Shown: positions 10,196 to 20,712 of the stretch, piece after piece | Numbering within the stretch: the first letter of the stretch is position 1 | Layout of the letters: every line of letters starts with the position of its first letter | Position numbers and translations under genes: made by a program | The notes under the pieces: generated by a model | What the model was told of the DNA's origin: nothing | The model's input: the letters and a program-made list of their open reading frames with translations, nothing else | Databases searched by the model: none | Assembly (NCBI GenBank): GCA_028583405.1 | Contig: CM053252.1 | Span: 31,191,562 to 31,255,561 of the forward strand | Length of the DNA stretch: 64,000 nt | Direction: 5' to 3' | From: Pogonophryne albipinna | Taxonomy: Eukaryota > Chordata > Actinopteri > Perciformes > Artedidraconidae

Positions 10196-10995
10196 CATAT
10201 GAAGAATATCTTTCTTTAAAAGATGGTATTATAGATAACCTTTATAGAAACAATATATCTCATACCACTCGCCAAGATCGCAAACGAAATTTAGCAGAAA
10301 AGAAAAGCAAAAGTAAAGAAAACCGAAGAAAAAGAAAAAGAAAAATGAAAAGGAGAAGAAAAATGAAAAGCAAACGCAGAATGCAAATGAAAAGAAAAGG
10401 GGCAATAGGACGGAAAACTAAAAAGACAAAAAGAAGGAAGGTGAAAAGAAAAAGGAACAAAATGAAGAAATTTCAACTAGAGGATGGTTTTGTGGAGCCA
10501 TTACCGGATCATAATAATCTTATAGATCATCTACCGCTAACCGACTGCTGCGAATGTGTTGAACAAATACCAAAAGCAATGGCAGAGCTTTGCTTCAATA
10601 TAATGAGAGAAAAAGCACGATACTATGGAATTGCCCAAATTGGCGACAGTGCCAGAACATGTATTAAAAGACTGTTGGAGGATCTCTATTCTAGTTTCGG
10701 TTGTCATTACATCGAAGGATATGCCAAAACGTGTGACAACATAGACAAAGCTTTTGAAGACAATTATATGGTACCTGTCCTTACAGCTAAACAAATTCTA
10801 TGCCGGGTATTCAACAGACCACAAGAAGCACAAGAAGCCCCAGAAAGGATTACATTCAGAGCTAATAATGGTGAAACCGAAGAAGAAGCAAAGCAGATTA
10901 TAATCGTTGCGGGTGAAAGGATAGAGAATTTGCATGTGATGTTAATGCATTTATCTGATGAAAAATGCATTCGTATACTTCCAAGAGACCCCTAA
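10192..10995 (+). CDS. Lys/Arg-rich protein of unknown function, Polinton-element associated
   Basis: 267 codons, ATG 10192 to TAA 10993-10995. Residues about 28-93 are almost entirely Lys, Arg and polar residues, consistent with nucleic-acid binding or nuclear/nucleolar targeting. Residues 94-267 form a normal-composition domain with several cysteines (CCECVEQIPKAMAELCFNIM near 119-138). The frame closes early: frame +2 continues as LLGHCELNDKPITV up to 11040, matching the conserved 48-aa ORFs elsewhere, so a frameshift near the end is likely. An L2 insertion at 11041 removes the last part. I recognise no family; a core or packaging-type protein is possible but unproven. Confidence 0.5.
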   Translation: MTYEEYLSLKDGIIDNLYRNNISHTTRQDRKRNLAEKKSKSKENRRKRKRKMKRRRKMKSKRRMQMKRKGAIGRKTKKTKRRKVKRKRNKMKKFQLEDGFVEPLPDHNNLIDHLPLTDCCECVEQIPKAMAELCFNIMREKARYYGIAQIGDSARTCIKRLLEDLYSSFGCHYIEGYAKTCDNIDKAFEDNYMVPVLTAKQILCRVFNRPQEAQEAPERITFRANNGETEEEAKQIIIVAGERIENLHVMLMHLSDEKCIRILPRDP

Positions 10996-12894
10996 ACATC
11001 TACTTGGGCATTGTGAATTGAACGATAAACCGATCACTGTAAGGCAAGGCAAGGCAAGGCAAGTTTATTTATATAGCACTTTTCAACACAAGGCAATTCA
11101 AAGTGCTTTACAAAAAATGAAAGACATTAAGAAAATGGCATTTAAAATCAGTCATTAAAAAGAAAAGCGAATAAAATAAACATTAAAAGAAAAAAAACAT
11201 GGATAAAAGTTACAGTGCAGTCTAAGATATGAATAGTTCAATTAAAAGCAGCGACAAAAAGAAAAGTCTTCAGCCTGGATTTAAAAGTAGTAAGAGTTGC
11301 AGCGGACCTGCAGGTTTCTGGGAGTTTGTTCCAGATATTTGGAGCATAATAACTGAACGCTGCTTTGCCATGTTTAGTTCTGACTCTGGGGACAGAAAGC
11401 TGACCAGTCCCTGAAGACCTGAGAGATCTGGATGGTTCATAATTTAGCAGAAGATCAGAAATGTATTTTGTGCCTAATCTATTCAGTGCTTTATAAACCA
11501 GCAGCAGTATTTTGAAATCTATTCTTTGACAGACAGGAAGCCAGTGTAAAGACTTCAGAACAGGAGTGATGTGATCCACTTTCTTAGTGTTAGTGAGGAC
11601 TCAAGCAGCAGCATTCTGAATCAGCTGAAGCTTTCTAATAGATTTTTTAGTGAGACCTGTGAAGACACCATTGCAGTAGTCGAGTCTACTGAAGATAAAA
11701 GCATGGACAAGTTTTTCCAAATCCTGGTGTGACATTAGTCTTTTAATCCTGGATATGTTCTTTAGGTGATAGTAGGCTGATTTAGTAATTGTTTTAATGT
11801 GACTGTTGAAACTCAGGTCAGAGTCCATGACTACACCTAGATTTCTGGCTTTATCTGTTGTTTTGAACATTGCAGGCTGAAGCTCAGCGCTAACTTTTAT
11901 ACGTTCTGCCTTGGCTCCAAAGACCATTGCCTCAGTTTTGTCTTTGTTTAATTGGAGAAAGTTCTGACACATCCAGTCATTGATTTGTTCAATGCACTTA
12001 CTCAGTGTTTTAACTCGAGAATAGTCTCCTGGTGAAATGGTTATGTAAATGTGTGTGTCATCCACATAGCTATGGTAACTTATTTTGTTGTTTTTCATTA
12101 TCTGAGCCAGTGGTAGCATGTAGATGTTAAAGAGAAGAGGCCCCAAGATGGAGCCTTGAGGAACCCCACGTCATATTTGTCAACTCAGATGTGTATTTAC
12201 CTATAGAAAACAAGTTGTTTCTGTCCTTTAAGTAGGATTCAAACCAATTTAGAACTGTTTCCGAAAGTCCCACCCAGTTTTCTAGTCGGCCTAATAATAT
12301 GTTGTGGTCAACAGTGTCAAACGCAGCACTGAGATCTAATAATACTAACACTGAAGTTCTGCCACTGTCTGTGTTTAAGTGGATGTCATTGAAGACCTTT
12401 ACAAGAGCAGTCTCAGTGCTGTGGTTTGGACGAAATTCTGACTGGAACACATCCAAACAGCTATTTAAATGCAAGAAATTACTCAACTGTTGAAAGACTA
12501 CTTTTTCAATGATTTTACCTAGAAATGGGAGGTTTGATATGGGCCTGTAATTGTTCATTACTGAAGCGTCTAGATCAGGGGTCGGCAACCCGCGGCCCAC
12601 GGGCCACATGCGGCCCTTTAAACCCTCTGCTCTGGCTCCCTTGAGTTTAGACAAAAATAAGAAGGAAATAAAATTAAAGTATTTGTAGGACTTTTTATAT
12701 TTTGTTGCATGGTTGAAAATGTTTCGTATCTTGTATTTTGAGGTGATACTGTGACACATAAATAAAAAACAAAACGGTTTTAATTAGGTCAACTAAAATA
12801 TGCGTCACATCCTGCTACAGTCCCGCACGAGCGCCTTTTCTTGGAGGCGAATAACCTGACCCCCGGCTCGATGAGCGAACTATGAATAAATCAA

Positions 12895-13040
12895 AGAAAA
12901 GTACCGGAGGAACACAGGATTTAATTCTGTGTGGACAAGTTATATGCTTTCACAGCAAACGATGCTGGTTTACCGGTATGTTTGATATGTAGAGAGAAGT
13001 TGTAAACGGTGGTGCAGCCTTTACGTATCGAGGAACAACA
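12895..13040 (+). pseudogene. hAT transposase N-terminal (BED-type finger) remnant
   Basis: One frame reads NTGFNSVWTSYML (12909-12947) and an overlapping second frame reads FTANDAGLPVCLICREKL (12950-13003), with the CxxC half of a zinc finger as in GTF2IRD2/ZBED-like hAT transposases. A frameshift separates the two and stops follow. No DDE catalytic domain remains. Confidence 0.5.
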
Positions 13041-13254
13041 AGGGAGAGTAAGACAGCTGACGATCTTCAGTCATAATTCAATGGGGTATGTAATTTATTT
13101 CAGAAAACACTTTTTGTTATATTCCATGGAATGCTCTTAACGTCCCGATAGCAATGAATATATTAAATGCTTTGACAATAAATACATACAAAAATTAATC
13201 TCTGGAAGCCGTAGCGCTGTAAAAAGCACGACCAATCATCTGAGCCGAGCATTC

Positions 13255-13435
13255 CATCTGTGCACAAACTTATCTCGTGCCCTCATTGGTCATGTGCGCG
13301 TTCGTGTGTGTTGGAAGAGGGACTCTGTAAGAAAGTCTGAAGGAAGAGGCATATTTTTTCCGGTTGTGTACTTTCAAATTCTAGCTCACTCGAGCTGGTT
13401 TCTCCAATCTTACCTACCCTACCTTTAACTCTTTT
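13255..13435 (-). repeat. Piece of segment F inside the hAT element
   Basis: aacttatctcgtgccctc, ggttgtgtactttcaaattc, tagctcactcgagctggttt and cctacctttaa match 54480-54640 (and 4985-5150 in reverse). It shows that this block of F is, or contains, an independently mobile or captured repeat. Confidence 0.75.
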
Positions 13436-15057
13436 TAGGGTGCAGCTATATGTTTTATTTATTTCAAAGTGGGCCCATTTTAATAATATTTTTTTTTCCT
13501 TCAAATGTGCAGAGGACTCCCCAAGTGCTGTGTTTAATTTATTTTAAAGTAGGCCTGTGTATTATTTTTAATTCTCCTTATAAGAGTTCTTTGTTTCTTA
13601 TTAGAGGTTAACAGTTTTATATCATGTAAAAAATAGCTTAATAAATGCAAAAAAAATGTAGTTTTTGTCTGATATAACAATAAAAAACTATGAAATATGT
13701 TTTACGGCTCCAGACAAAAATCTTTTGGGGAAAAAGGAGAAAAATGGCTCTTTTGGTCAAAAAGGTTGCAGACCCCTGGTCTAGATTATGCTTTTTTAAG
13801 AGCCATTTAATGACTGCAGTTTTCAGGGCCTGTGGAAAAACACCTGAGTGAAGAGACTTGTTTACTATATGAAGTAGATCTGAGGCCATGCAAGGAAAAA
13901 CATTTTTGAAAAACCCTGTTGGAATAATATCAAGGCAGCAGGAGGAGGATTTTAGAAGTTGTATAATGTCCTCTAGGTTTTTATCATTAATCTGATGGAA
14001 TTGTGTCATGGTGTTTGAATTGATATTAGGTGGACACAGAGACAAAACATTTGCTGTTCCTGATGCAGAGGCACTGACTGCTTGTCTGATTTTCTGAATT
14101 TTGTCAGTGAAGAAGGAGGCAAAATCATTGCACGCCCTAGTGGATAGAAATTCAGAGGCTACTGACACTGGGGGGTTAGTTAGTCTGTCGATGGTAGCGA
14201 ACAAGGCATGTGCGTTGTTTTTGTTGGGCAAATTTCAATTCCATATTATAAAGGCCAAGTCTGTCTTTATAGATTTCAAAGTGCACCTGGAGATTTGTTT
14301 TTCGGCACCTGCGTTCAGCTTTTCGACACTCTTTTTTCTCTGTTCTCACGGTCATGGTCTTTCTCCATGGAGATATTTTCTTCCCAGTCACTTCCTTTAC
14401 CCTAGTTGGAGCAATGGTATCTATAACATTTTTTATTTTTGAATTAAAATTATCTACTAGCTCATTTACTGAGATGTTAGCAGGGGCAAGTGTGGAAGAA
14501 ACATTCTGAGTAAACATTTCCCTAGTGTTTTCAGTTAAATATCGCTTTGTGGTTACCTCTTTTTGAACATTTTTGTGAACAGAAATAGAAATAGAGCTCT
14601 CAAAGAAAACACAGGAATGATCAGAGAGTGCAACATCAGTCACCACAACCTCAGAGATATTCAGACCCTTATAGATAATTAAGTCCAAAGTGTGCCCCTT
14701 ATTGTTCGTGGGCTCCGTCACATGCTGAGTCAGTCCATATTTATCAAGAACACAAAACAGTTCTTTAGCCCCTCTGTCCTGGGGGTTGTCAACATGGATG
14801 TTAAAATCACCAACAATGACTAGACGGTCAAAGTCAATACACACTATAGACAGCAGTTCAGTAAAGTCATCAAAAAAGCTTGCACAGTATTTGGGTTTAT
14901 TTATCCAAGCATTTGTCATTTTTTGTTCTCAATGTTCTGTATCAACGATTGCAGTTATTGACTGGAAGAAAGATTCATTTCCTTTTATTCCGTATATGTC
15001 TCAAGCAACAAGTCATTCTTGTCAACCCACCCACCTGCCTGAATTTCTGCGCTGGCT

Positions 15058-15153
15058 TAGCTCAGTGGTTACTTCGAACAACAATTCATCTCCAGAATTC
15101 TATCGTTCTCTATCCCTTCGTGGGATCGAACCACGGGCGCTGTCCAGTGTTTT
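15058..15153 (+). promoter_or_regulatory. Representative pol III-like module (A box, B box, TTTT)
   Basis: tagctcagtgg (15058-15068) fits the A-box consensus TRGYNNANNNG. gatcgaacc (15124-15132) fits the B-box consensus GWTCRANNC and sits in a perfect 5-bp stem (cgtgg/ccacg) with a 7-nt loop, like a T arm. A cca triplet and then TTTT (15150-15153) follow. The canonical T-loop TTCGATC is on the opposite strand, so a normal cloverleaf does not form. About 36 such modules occur in the window. Expression is not shown. Confidence 0.5.
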
Positions 15154-15954
15154 CTGTCCCTCTGGTCACACATGCAAGACGCTCCGCTTCTGAAATGCTT
15201 CTGATACGCACCCGGTGGGTTATTTATGACGCTGGAGGAGGTCAGACCAAATCCGCGGCGCAGACGGACCCGGTGGATGTGACAAATGATGTGACACAAT
15301 ATGGTTTTGTTATTAAATGTAGTGTTTATTTGGTTTTGCATTTATTCTACATGCATTTGTCATTTTTAATCCTCCATATTCTTTATTCACTATGCATTTA
15401 AGGATTGGAAGAACGATACATTTCCTTTCATTCCTTATATGGATGTCACAAGCAATACGTCATTCTTGTCCTGGTTATAATGCCACTTACTAGCAACAAC
15501 CTTTGCACTAGCTCAGTGGTTAGTTTGAACCACGTTTGTTCTCTGTCCCTTCGTGGGATCGAACCACGGGCGCAGTCCAGTGTTTTCTGTCCCTCTGGTC
15601 TGACATGCTGTCGTCATGTAAAGGATTCTCATATACCAACATCTTACTTTTAAAACTGTCTCAGTTTGGACATTAAAATAGTAAATACTTGAATCAGTGA
15701 AGCAAAGTTGCTTTGAAAGAATATCTAATGTTGATGTTGATTTTGTTTCAGTAATTAAACTAATTAATTCCATAACGTGCCATGTAATTTTAAGGTAGGC
15801 TAAATATAGTTTCCCACGACCAAACATAAAAACATAAATGTTTGGAAAGAAAAGTCTTACATGTTTTGTTTCATTCTTTCTTTCTTGATAGTCATGTGTT
15901 TATTTGGTTTTGTATTTATTTTATCCAAGCATTTGTCATTTTTTGTTGTGAATC

Positions 15955-16028
15955 AATCAATCAATCAATGTTTATTTATATAGCCCAATATCACAAATGT
16001 TACATTTGTCTCAGTGGACTTCACAGTT
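15955..16028 (-). repeat. LINE 3'-tail fragment in satellite
   Basis: (AATC)n followed by tttatttatatagcccaat and cacaaatgttacatttgtc. Read on the minus strand this is a gctatataaataaa 3' end with a (GATT)n tail, typical of fish CR1/L2-like tails. Only ~75 bp remain. It lengthens the local module spacing from ~595 to 658 bp. Confidence 0.6.
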
Positions 16029-17547
16029 CTCAATGTTCTTTATCAACGATTGCAGTTATTGACTGTAAGAAAGATTAATTTCCTTGTATTCCTTATATGT
16101 CTCAAGCAACACGTCATTCTTGTCATGTTTATAACACACCCACCTGCCTGAATTTCTGCGCTGGCTTAGCTCAGTGGTTACTTCGAACAACAATTCATCT
16201 CCAGAATTCTATCGTTCTCTATCCCTTCGTGGGATCGAACCACGGGCGCTGTCCAGTGTTTTCTGTCCCTCTGGTCACACATGCAAGATGCTCCGCTTCT
16301 GAAACGCGACGGACCCGGTGGATGTGACAAATGATTGACACAATATGGTTTTGTTATTAAATGTAGTGTTTATTTGGTTTTGCATTTATTCTACATGCAT
16401 TTGTCATTTTTAATCCTCCATATTCTTTATTCACTATGCATTTATGGATTGGAAGAACGATACATTTCCTTTCATTCCTTATATGGATGTCACAAGCAAT
16501 ACGTCATTCTTGTCCTGGTTATAATGCCACTTACTAGCAACAACCTTTGCACTAGCTCAGTGGTTACTTTGAACGATGTTTGTTCAACGTCCCTTCGCAG
16601 GATCGAACCACGGGCGCTGTCCAACTCTGGTCTGACATGCTGTAGTCATGTAAAGGATTCTCATTCTCAGTTTATTTGGTTTTGCATTTATTCTGCATGC
16701 ATTTGTCATATTTCGTAGGCCTACTTTATCCACGATGCATTTATGGACTGGAATAAAGATTAATTTCCTTTTATTCCTTATATGTCTCAAGCAACACGTC
16801 ATTCTTGTCATGTTTATAAACCCACCCACCTGCCTAAACTTCCGCGCTGGCTTAGCTCAGTGGTTACTTCGAACAACAATTCATCTCCAGAATTTGTACG
16901 TTCTCTATCCCTTCGCGGGAGCAAACCATGGGCGCAGTCCAGTGTTTTCTGTCCCTCTGTACACATGCTGTCGTCATGTAAAGGATTCTCATAAATACCA
17001 ACATTTTACTTTCAAAAACTGTCTCAGTTTGGACATTAAAATAGTAAATACTTGAATCAGTGAAGCAAAGTTGCTTTGAAAGAATATCTAATGTCGATGT
17101 TGATTTTGTTTCAGTAATTAAACTAATTAATTCCTTAACGTGCCATGTAATTTTAAGGTAGGCTAAATATAGTTTCCCACGACCAAACATAAAAACATAA
17201 ATGTTTGGAAAGAAAAGTCTTACATGTTTTGTTTCTTTCTTTCTTTCTTGATAGTCATGTGTTTATTTTGGTTTTGTATTTTATCCAAGCATTTGTCATT
17301 TTTTGTTCTTAATGTTCTTTATCAACGATTGCAGTTATTGACTGGAAGAAAGATTAATTTCCTTTTATTCCTTATATGGCTCAAGCAACACGTCATTCTT
17401 GTCATGTTTATAACCCACCCACCTGCCTGAATTTATGCGCTGGCTTAGCTCAGTGGTTACTTCGAACAACAATTCATCTCCAGAATTCGTACATTCTCTA
17501 TCCCTTCGTGGGGTCAAACCACGGGCGCAGTACAGTGTTTTCTGGTC

Positions 17548-17860
17548 CAGTGGTTCTCAAACTTTTTCTGTCAGGCCCCCCCTTTGGAGAAAAAAAAAAG
17601 TCGGTCCCCCCCAACACAAATAGTCAGGCTCAGTGGCGGCGCCAGAGATTTATTTTGGGGGTGCTGTGGGGTAGCTTGACGTTTCATAGAGGGTGCTCAA
17701 ACATTTAGGGTTTCCCATTAATGTACCAGGCGCTACAGTGGAATTTTCTACTGCAACACTCCCCACGCAAATACACAGTGTACCCACGACTGTTACAATG
17801 AAGACTCGATAATCAGCTCACGGCATATAGGTGTAAGCAGGGGTAAAGTGCTATTTTTAC
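17548..17860. mobile_element. Nested hAT-like ends left of the inverted-repeat element
   Basis: cagtggttctcaaacttttt at 17548 is a typical hAT (Charlie-like) terminus. cagtggcggcgccag at 17631 looks like a second hAT-type terminus. A terminus of the first type in opposite orientation (gtttgagacccactg) ends at 28193. The 8 bp outside 17548 and 28193 do not match, so they may not be the two ends of one insertion. No gene is seen. Confidence 0.4.
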
Positions 17861-18812
17861 CAACCTGATCTCACCAGAATGCGTGACTCCACCACGACTC
17901 CTTAACACCGCATTGCGTGGTGGACTCACGAACTTTGTTACATGTACATGTCTGTACCACGCAAACAACCTCAATGTAAAGTTAATGAGGCTCTTTTGTC
18001 GTGGTGCACACACGCATTTCTACAACGTCCTGCAGTGAGCTTTTATTCTTTAAAACGTTTTTAAAATCTACTTTATAGCTTGTAGTAACTCACGGGAGGC
18101 TTCTTTTATTTTATTTGTATTCATAATAATTTTTATTTTTCGTCATAATGTATTATGGTGCATTATTCACGAATTTTTGTTCTCAAAAAACAGTGCATTG
18201 TGTGTAATACAACTGTGATTTTTATTAAATTAGTTTAGTTTTTAAGGAAGGCCAGAGCTTCAGCTGTGTCAAATAGATTGTTCCCTTTAGTTAACGTTTT
18301 TTAAAAGAACATTATTTTCCGATTTGATCATGTCCCCTTTATTGTATTACGGAGAGCAATGTGAGCATCCATTTCCATTGGATAACGGAGGATTTTACAC
18401 CCGGAAGTAAGTATTCTCTTTACTGTCGATTGATTTTACAGTGATATCTGCACTACTCATCAACTCAAAAACACCAGATTATACTTGTTGATTACACAAC
18501 ATTGATTGGTTTAAGCTGTGTACAATGCTTTTGTAATTTTCCCCTTCGATTCGGAGAAACAAATATTTGTTCAGTTTAGGATGGCCGAAGACACTACACT
18601 ACCCAGAATCCTCAGTTGCCTCAAGCTCTGTGATTGGTTGACCTCCAACTGCATTCCATATGAAAAAAACGTTTCGTAAAAGATAAATCATACTTTATTC
18701 AGCAGTGCTTGCTTTACTCTTTGAAAGTCATCACTTGAATGCATTGTAATAAATGGTTTGGCTGCATTAAATATTACACATCTGTCTTTCTTTATTTATC
18801 TACAGAGATCTG

Positions 18813-19863
18813 GGTTGCGTTCCAATAGTCCATTTAGCTTAGGAACCTTCCTAACCAAGTGAAATGACCCGGAAGTACGTCAGTGGCAGCCATGATAAGT
18901 GCCGTTCCAATTCTCCAAATGAAAGGAAAGGAGGTTTCAACTTCCTTTATAACCTCCTTTAGCTTAGGAACCACTGGATCTCCCTTGACGAAAGGAGAGG
19001 AGAAAATGCTGCCCCACAATGCATTGCAGCCGCAGCATTTGCCGTCACTCAACAGTCGGCCGTTCACGGAAACAACCGATTATGACCGAGAAATTATATC
19101 ATGAAAGTTACGGTGCTTATTAAGCATTTTAAAACGTATGTGGTAAGTTGCCAAAGTGCTTTGTTCTGAACGTTCATCAGTATTATAATCAAAAAGAGAA
19201 ATATGAACGTTAGTTTTTACTGAAATGATCAAATAAAGTCAACATTTCACAGTCACTGAGCTGTGTGGGGGTTGTTCAACTTTTAAAAGATGTTTGAATG
19301 GTGATATACACAGTGATAAATGTTAAGGACTAACGTTTATAATAAATACATTTGTATTGATTTTAAGATATTTTCATAGTTCATACAATCATACGTATTG
19401 GGATCATTTGTATTAATGTGGACCGGAGGGAGAGGGTGACGAGCATAAGTTTCACTTTCCTTTTTTATTTCAATTCCAACTTTGGTCATGAAGAATATGT
19501 TTCTCTGGTGTCCACGTTCATAAAGCATAAAACAACAGCATCAGAGCACGGTGCAGAGTCTCTAGATGAGTCCGCCGTTCTTATTAAACATCCATGTTGT
19601 AGTCCGCTTTATAGAAAACTGTAGTTTCCATAGTTCCCCCACAGCAGCAGACGCACATTCATGACGTCCGCTGGCGCATCATAAACACGTCAGATAGTGA
19701 AAGTGCATTCGGATTCTCTAAAGTACCGCAGTCTCTTCTCCTAAGTCCTTTTGAATTCTCCTATCCACTATCCCTTAACCCCGTGACGTTTCACTCAGAG
19801 GTCAAGGAATAGGAGATAGGGTTAGAATTTAGGAGCTGATTTTTGGATTATCGGAACGCAACC
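18813..19863. mobile_element. Non-autonomous DNA transposon with 3-bp duplication ctg
   Basis: Ends ggttgcgttccaata and ttatcggaacgcaacc are imperfect inverted repeats, flanked on each side by ctg (18810-18812, 19864-19866). A 3-bp duplication suggests a PIF/Harbinger-like integration, although those usually use TWA. 1051 bp, no convincing transposase. Short open frames at 18.83-19.10 kb look non-coding. Confidence 0.65.
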
Positions 19864-19866
19864 CTG

Positions 19867-20315
19867 GCCTCAAAATAGACCGGAAACTATTCTTTTACCG
19901 TTCTGTTTTAATTTCACAATAAAGTTAGTAGTAATAATTTGTTTTGATATTATTGTTTTTTATTAACTACTAGACCGCTGGGTCATGTTAAGACCATCTT
20001 TTATGTGTTGCTGTGGGGTTTTTCCATCGCTTTTGTGTTACAAATATCAAAACAATAACAGAATATATCTGTCGTAAACTAAACCAGAAACAGCAGTATA
20101 TTTTATTTTGCTAACACTGTAAACTTGACAGCTTTTTAACCCGCACCTCCTACTGGTTAAAGCACGTTATTACACGTTTAGAGTAATATTGAAATCTTGA
20201 AAAGGGATGTCCAAAATAGCAATTATACCGTTTTTAATTAACTATTTGTAGAGAATAACGAGTAATGAATATACTTTATAGGGATCTTCAGATAAATATT
20301 TAGTCTTCTCAAGCA
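19867..20315. other. AT-rich intergenic stretch
   Basis: I see no open frame, inverted repeat or recognised family here. Confidence 0.5.
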
Positions 20316-20480
20316 CCAACAATCATTACATTGCATTTAGCTGACGCTTTGATCCAAAGCGACTTACAATAAGTGCGTTCGACCAACAAAATACAAGCTT
20401 GAACAAAACAGAATCATATAAGCACATCAGGTTTCATAGAGCCAAAACATTTCAAGTGCTACTCAACTGGCTTTAGATAA
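20316..20480. repeat. Teleost interspersed repeat
   Basis: Contains catttagctgacgctttgat and ccaaagcgacttacaat, a block I recognise as common in fish genomes. The right limit is uncertain. Confidence 0.55.
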
Positions 20481-20644
20481 GCCAGTCCTCCAATCAAATA
20501 TCTCTCCTGATTGTTGGCACTTGACAATCACCTTCCCTGAATTGTACTCAGGTGTAACTAAAGTCTGCTTTAAGGGTTGTTTATATGTCACATCATTAAT
20601 CAGAATCTGTAAACTAAAATAAATGTAGTGGAGTAAAAATACCA

Positions 20645-20712
20645 GGTTAACCTTAAAGAAAGCCCTCAGGATTATAAAAGACCCCCATCACCCCAGCCAC
20701 AAACTGTTCTGT
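20645..20712 (+). pseudogene. LINE C-terminal fragment, 5' part of a split element
   Basis: Reads KKALRIIKDPHHPSHKLFCL, typical of the C-terminal end of Rex1-like LINE ORF2. The frame resumes at 25287 (IRTKTTRLRDSFIP), after the L2 and Rex1-like insertions. So one older LINE was split by ~4.6 kb of later insertions. Confidence 0.6.

Larger units (their letters stand above)
6530..11040 (+). mobile_element. Decayed internal segment of the Polinton-like element
   Basis: Shares with foldback 1 the TATA/first-exon block (7370-7560). It shares with foldback 2 the block at 9480-9870 (compare 57340-57640) and the promoter region at 9870-10020 (compare 56570-56720). It ends at 11040, where an L2 LINE tail interrupts sequence that continues intact at 1551-1641 and 58770-58865. 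It carries the only long non-integrase reading frame of the element. No polymerase, ATPase or capsid gene is seen. Confidence 0.6.
12576..13778. mobile_element. hAT-type element in L2 copy 1, TSD gtctagat
   Basis: 1203 bp. Ends caggggtcggcaaccc and ggttgcagacccctg are imperfect terminal inverted repeats. Perfect 8-bp target duplications gtctagat lie at 12568-12575 and 13779-13786. L2 copy 2 shows the empty site with a single gtctagat (50758-50765). TIR sequence and 8-bp duplication are diagnostic of hAT. It carries only a transposase remnant, so it is non-autonomous. Confidence 0.93.
11041..14900 (-). mobile_element. L2/CR1-type LINE, 5'-truncated, copy 1
   Basis: Minus-strand LINE. The 3' tail is (CTTGC)n (11041-11062) after gtgctatataaataaac. 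Going 5' it shows a reverse-transcriptase C-terminal domain, RT, and the C-terminal half of an AP-endonuclease domain, cut at ~14900 where satellite begins. The same 5' cut point occurs in copy 2 (51911). It is interrupted by an hAT element at 12576-13778. L2-clade assignment rests on the RT motifs and on similarity to the plus-strand LINE at 20.7-24.4 kb. Confidence 0.85.
11238..14900 (-). pseudogene. LINE ORF2 remnant (endonuclease-RT), copy 1
   Basis: Fragments in order from the 5' end. 14900-14176 carries the endonuclease C-terminal half with VGDFNIHVDNP and ALSDHSCVFF. 14231-13787 is the linker. 12567-12127 carries early RT with NNYRPISNLPFLGKIIEKV, STETALVKV and LLDLSAAFDTVDHN. 12146-11601 carries the active-site region, reading SYVDDTHIY instead of the usual YADDTQ, and ends in a stop at 11601. 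11579-11238 is the C-terminal domain with LHWLPV and APNIWNKLPETCRS. Frameshifts near 12140 and 11600, a ~35-bp deletion near 14225 and the hAT insertion make it non-functional. Confidence 0.85.
14901..17547 (+). repeat. tRNA-like satellite, array 1
   Basis: Modules with the A-box-like tagctcagtgg start at 15058, 15509, 16167, 16553, 16853 and 17446. Each is followed about 50-66 bp later by gatcgaacc/gatcaaacc (one copy gagcaaacc) in a hairpin with ccacg. It is flanked by L2 copy 1 on the left and broken at 17548 by a transposon. Array 5 (51.9-53.7 kb) is its closest relative, including the identical LINE/satellite junction. Confidence 0.92.

Noticed and set aside
10260..10476. Phe/Leu-rich minus-strand frames opposite the basic protein
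   Set aside because: Shadow of the AAA/AGA-rich coding strand.
15058..15145. Functional tRNA gene
   Set aside because: The D-arm-like part is good, but the T-loop is on the wrong strand, the acceptor stem does not pair and the anticodon-loop position lacks the expected T33. It is tRNA-like only.
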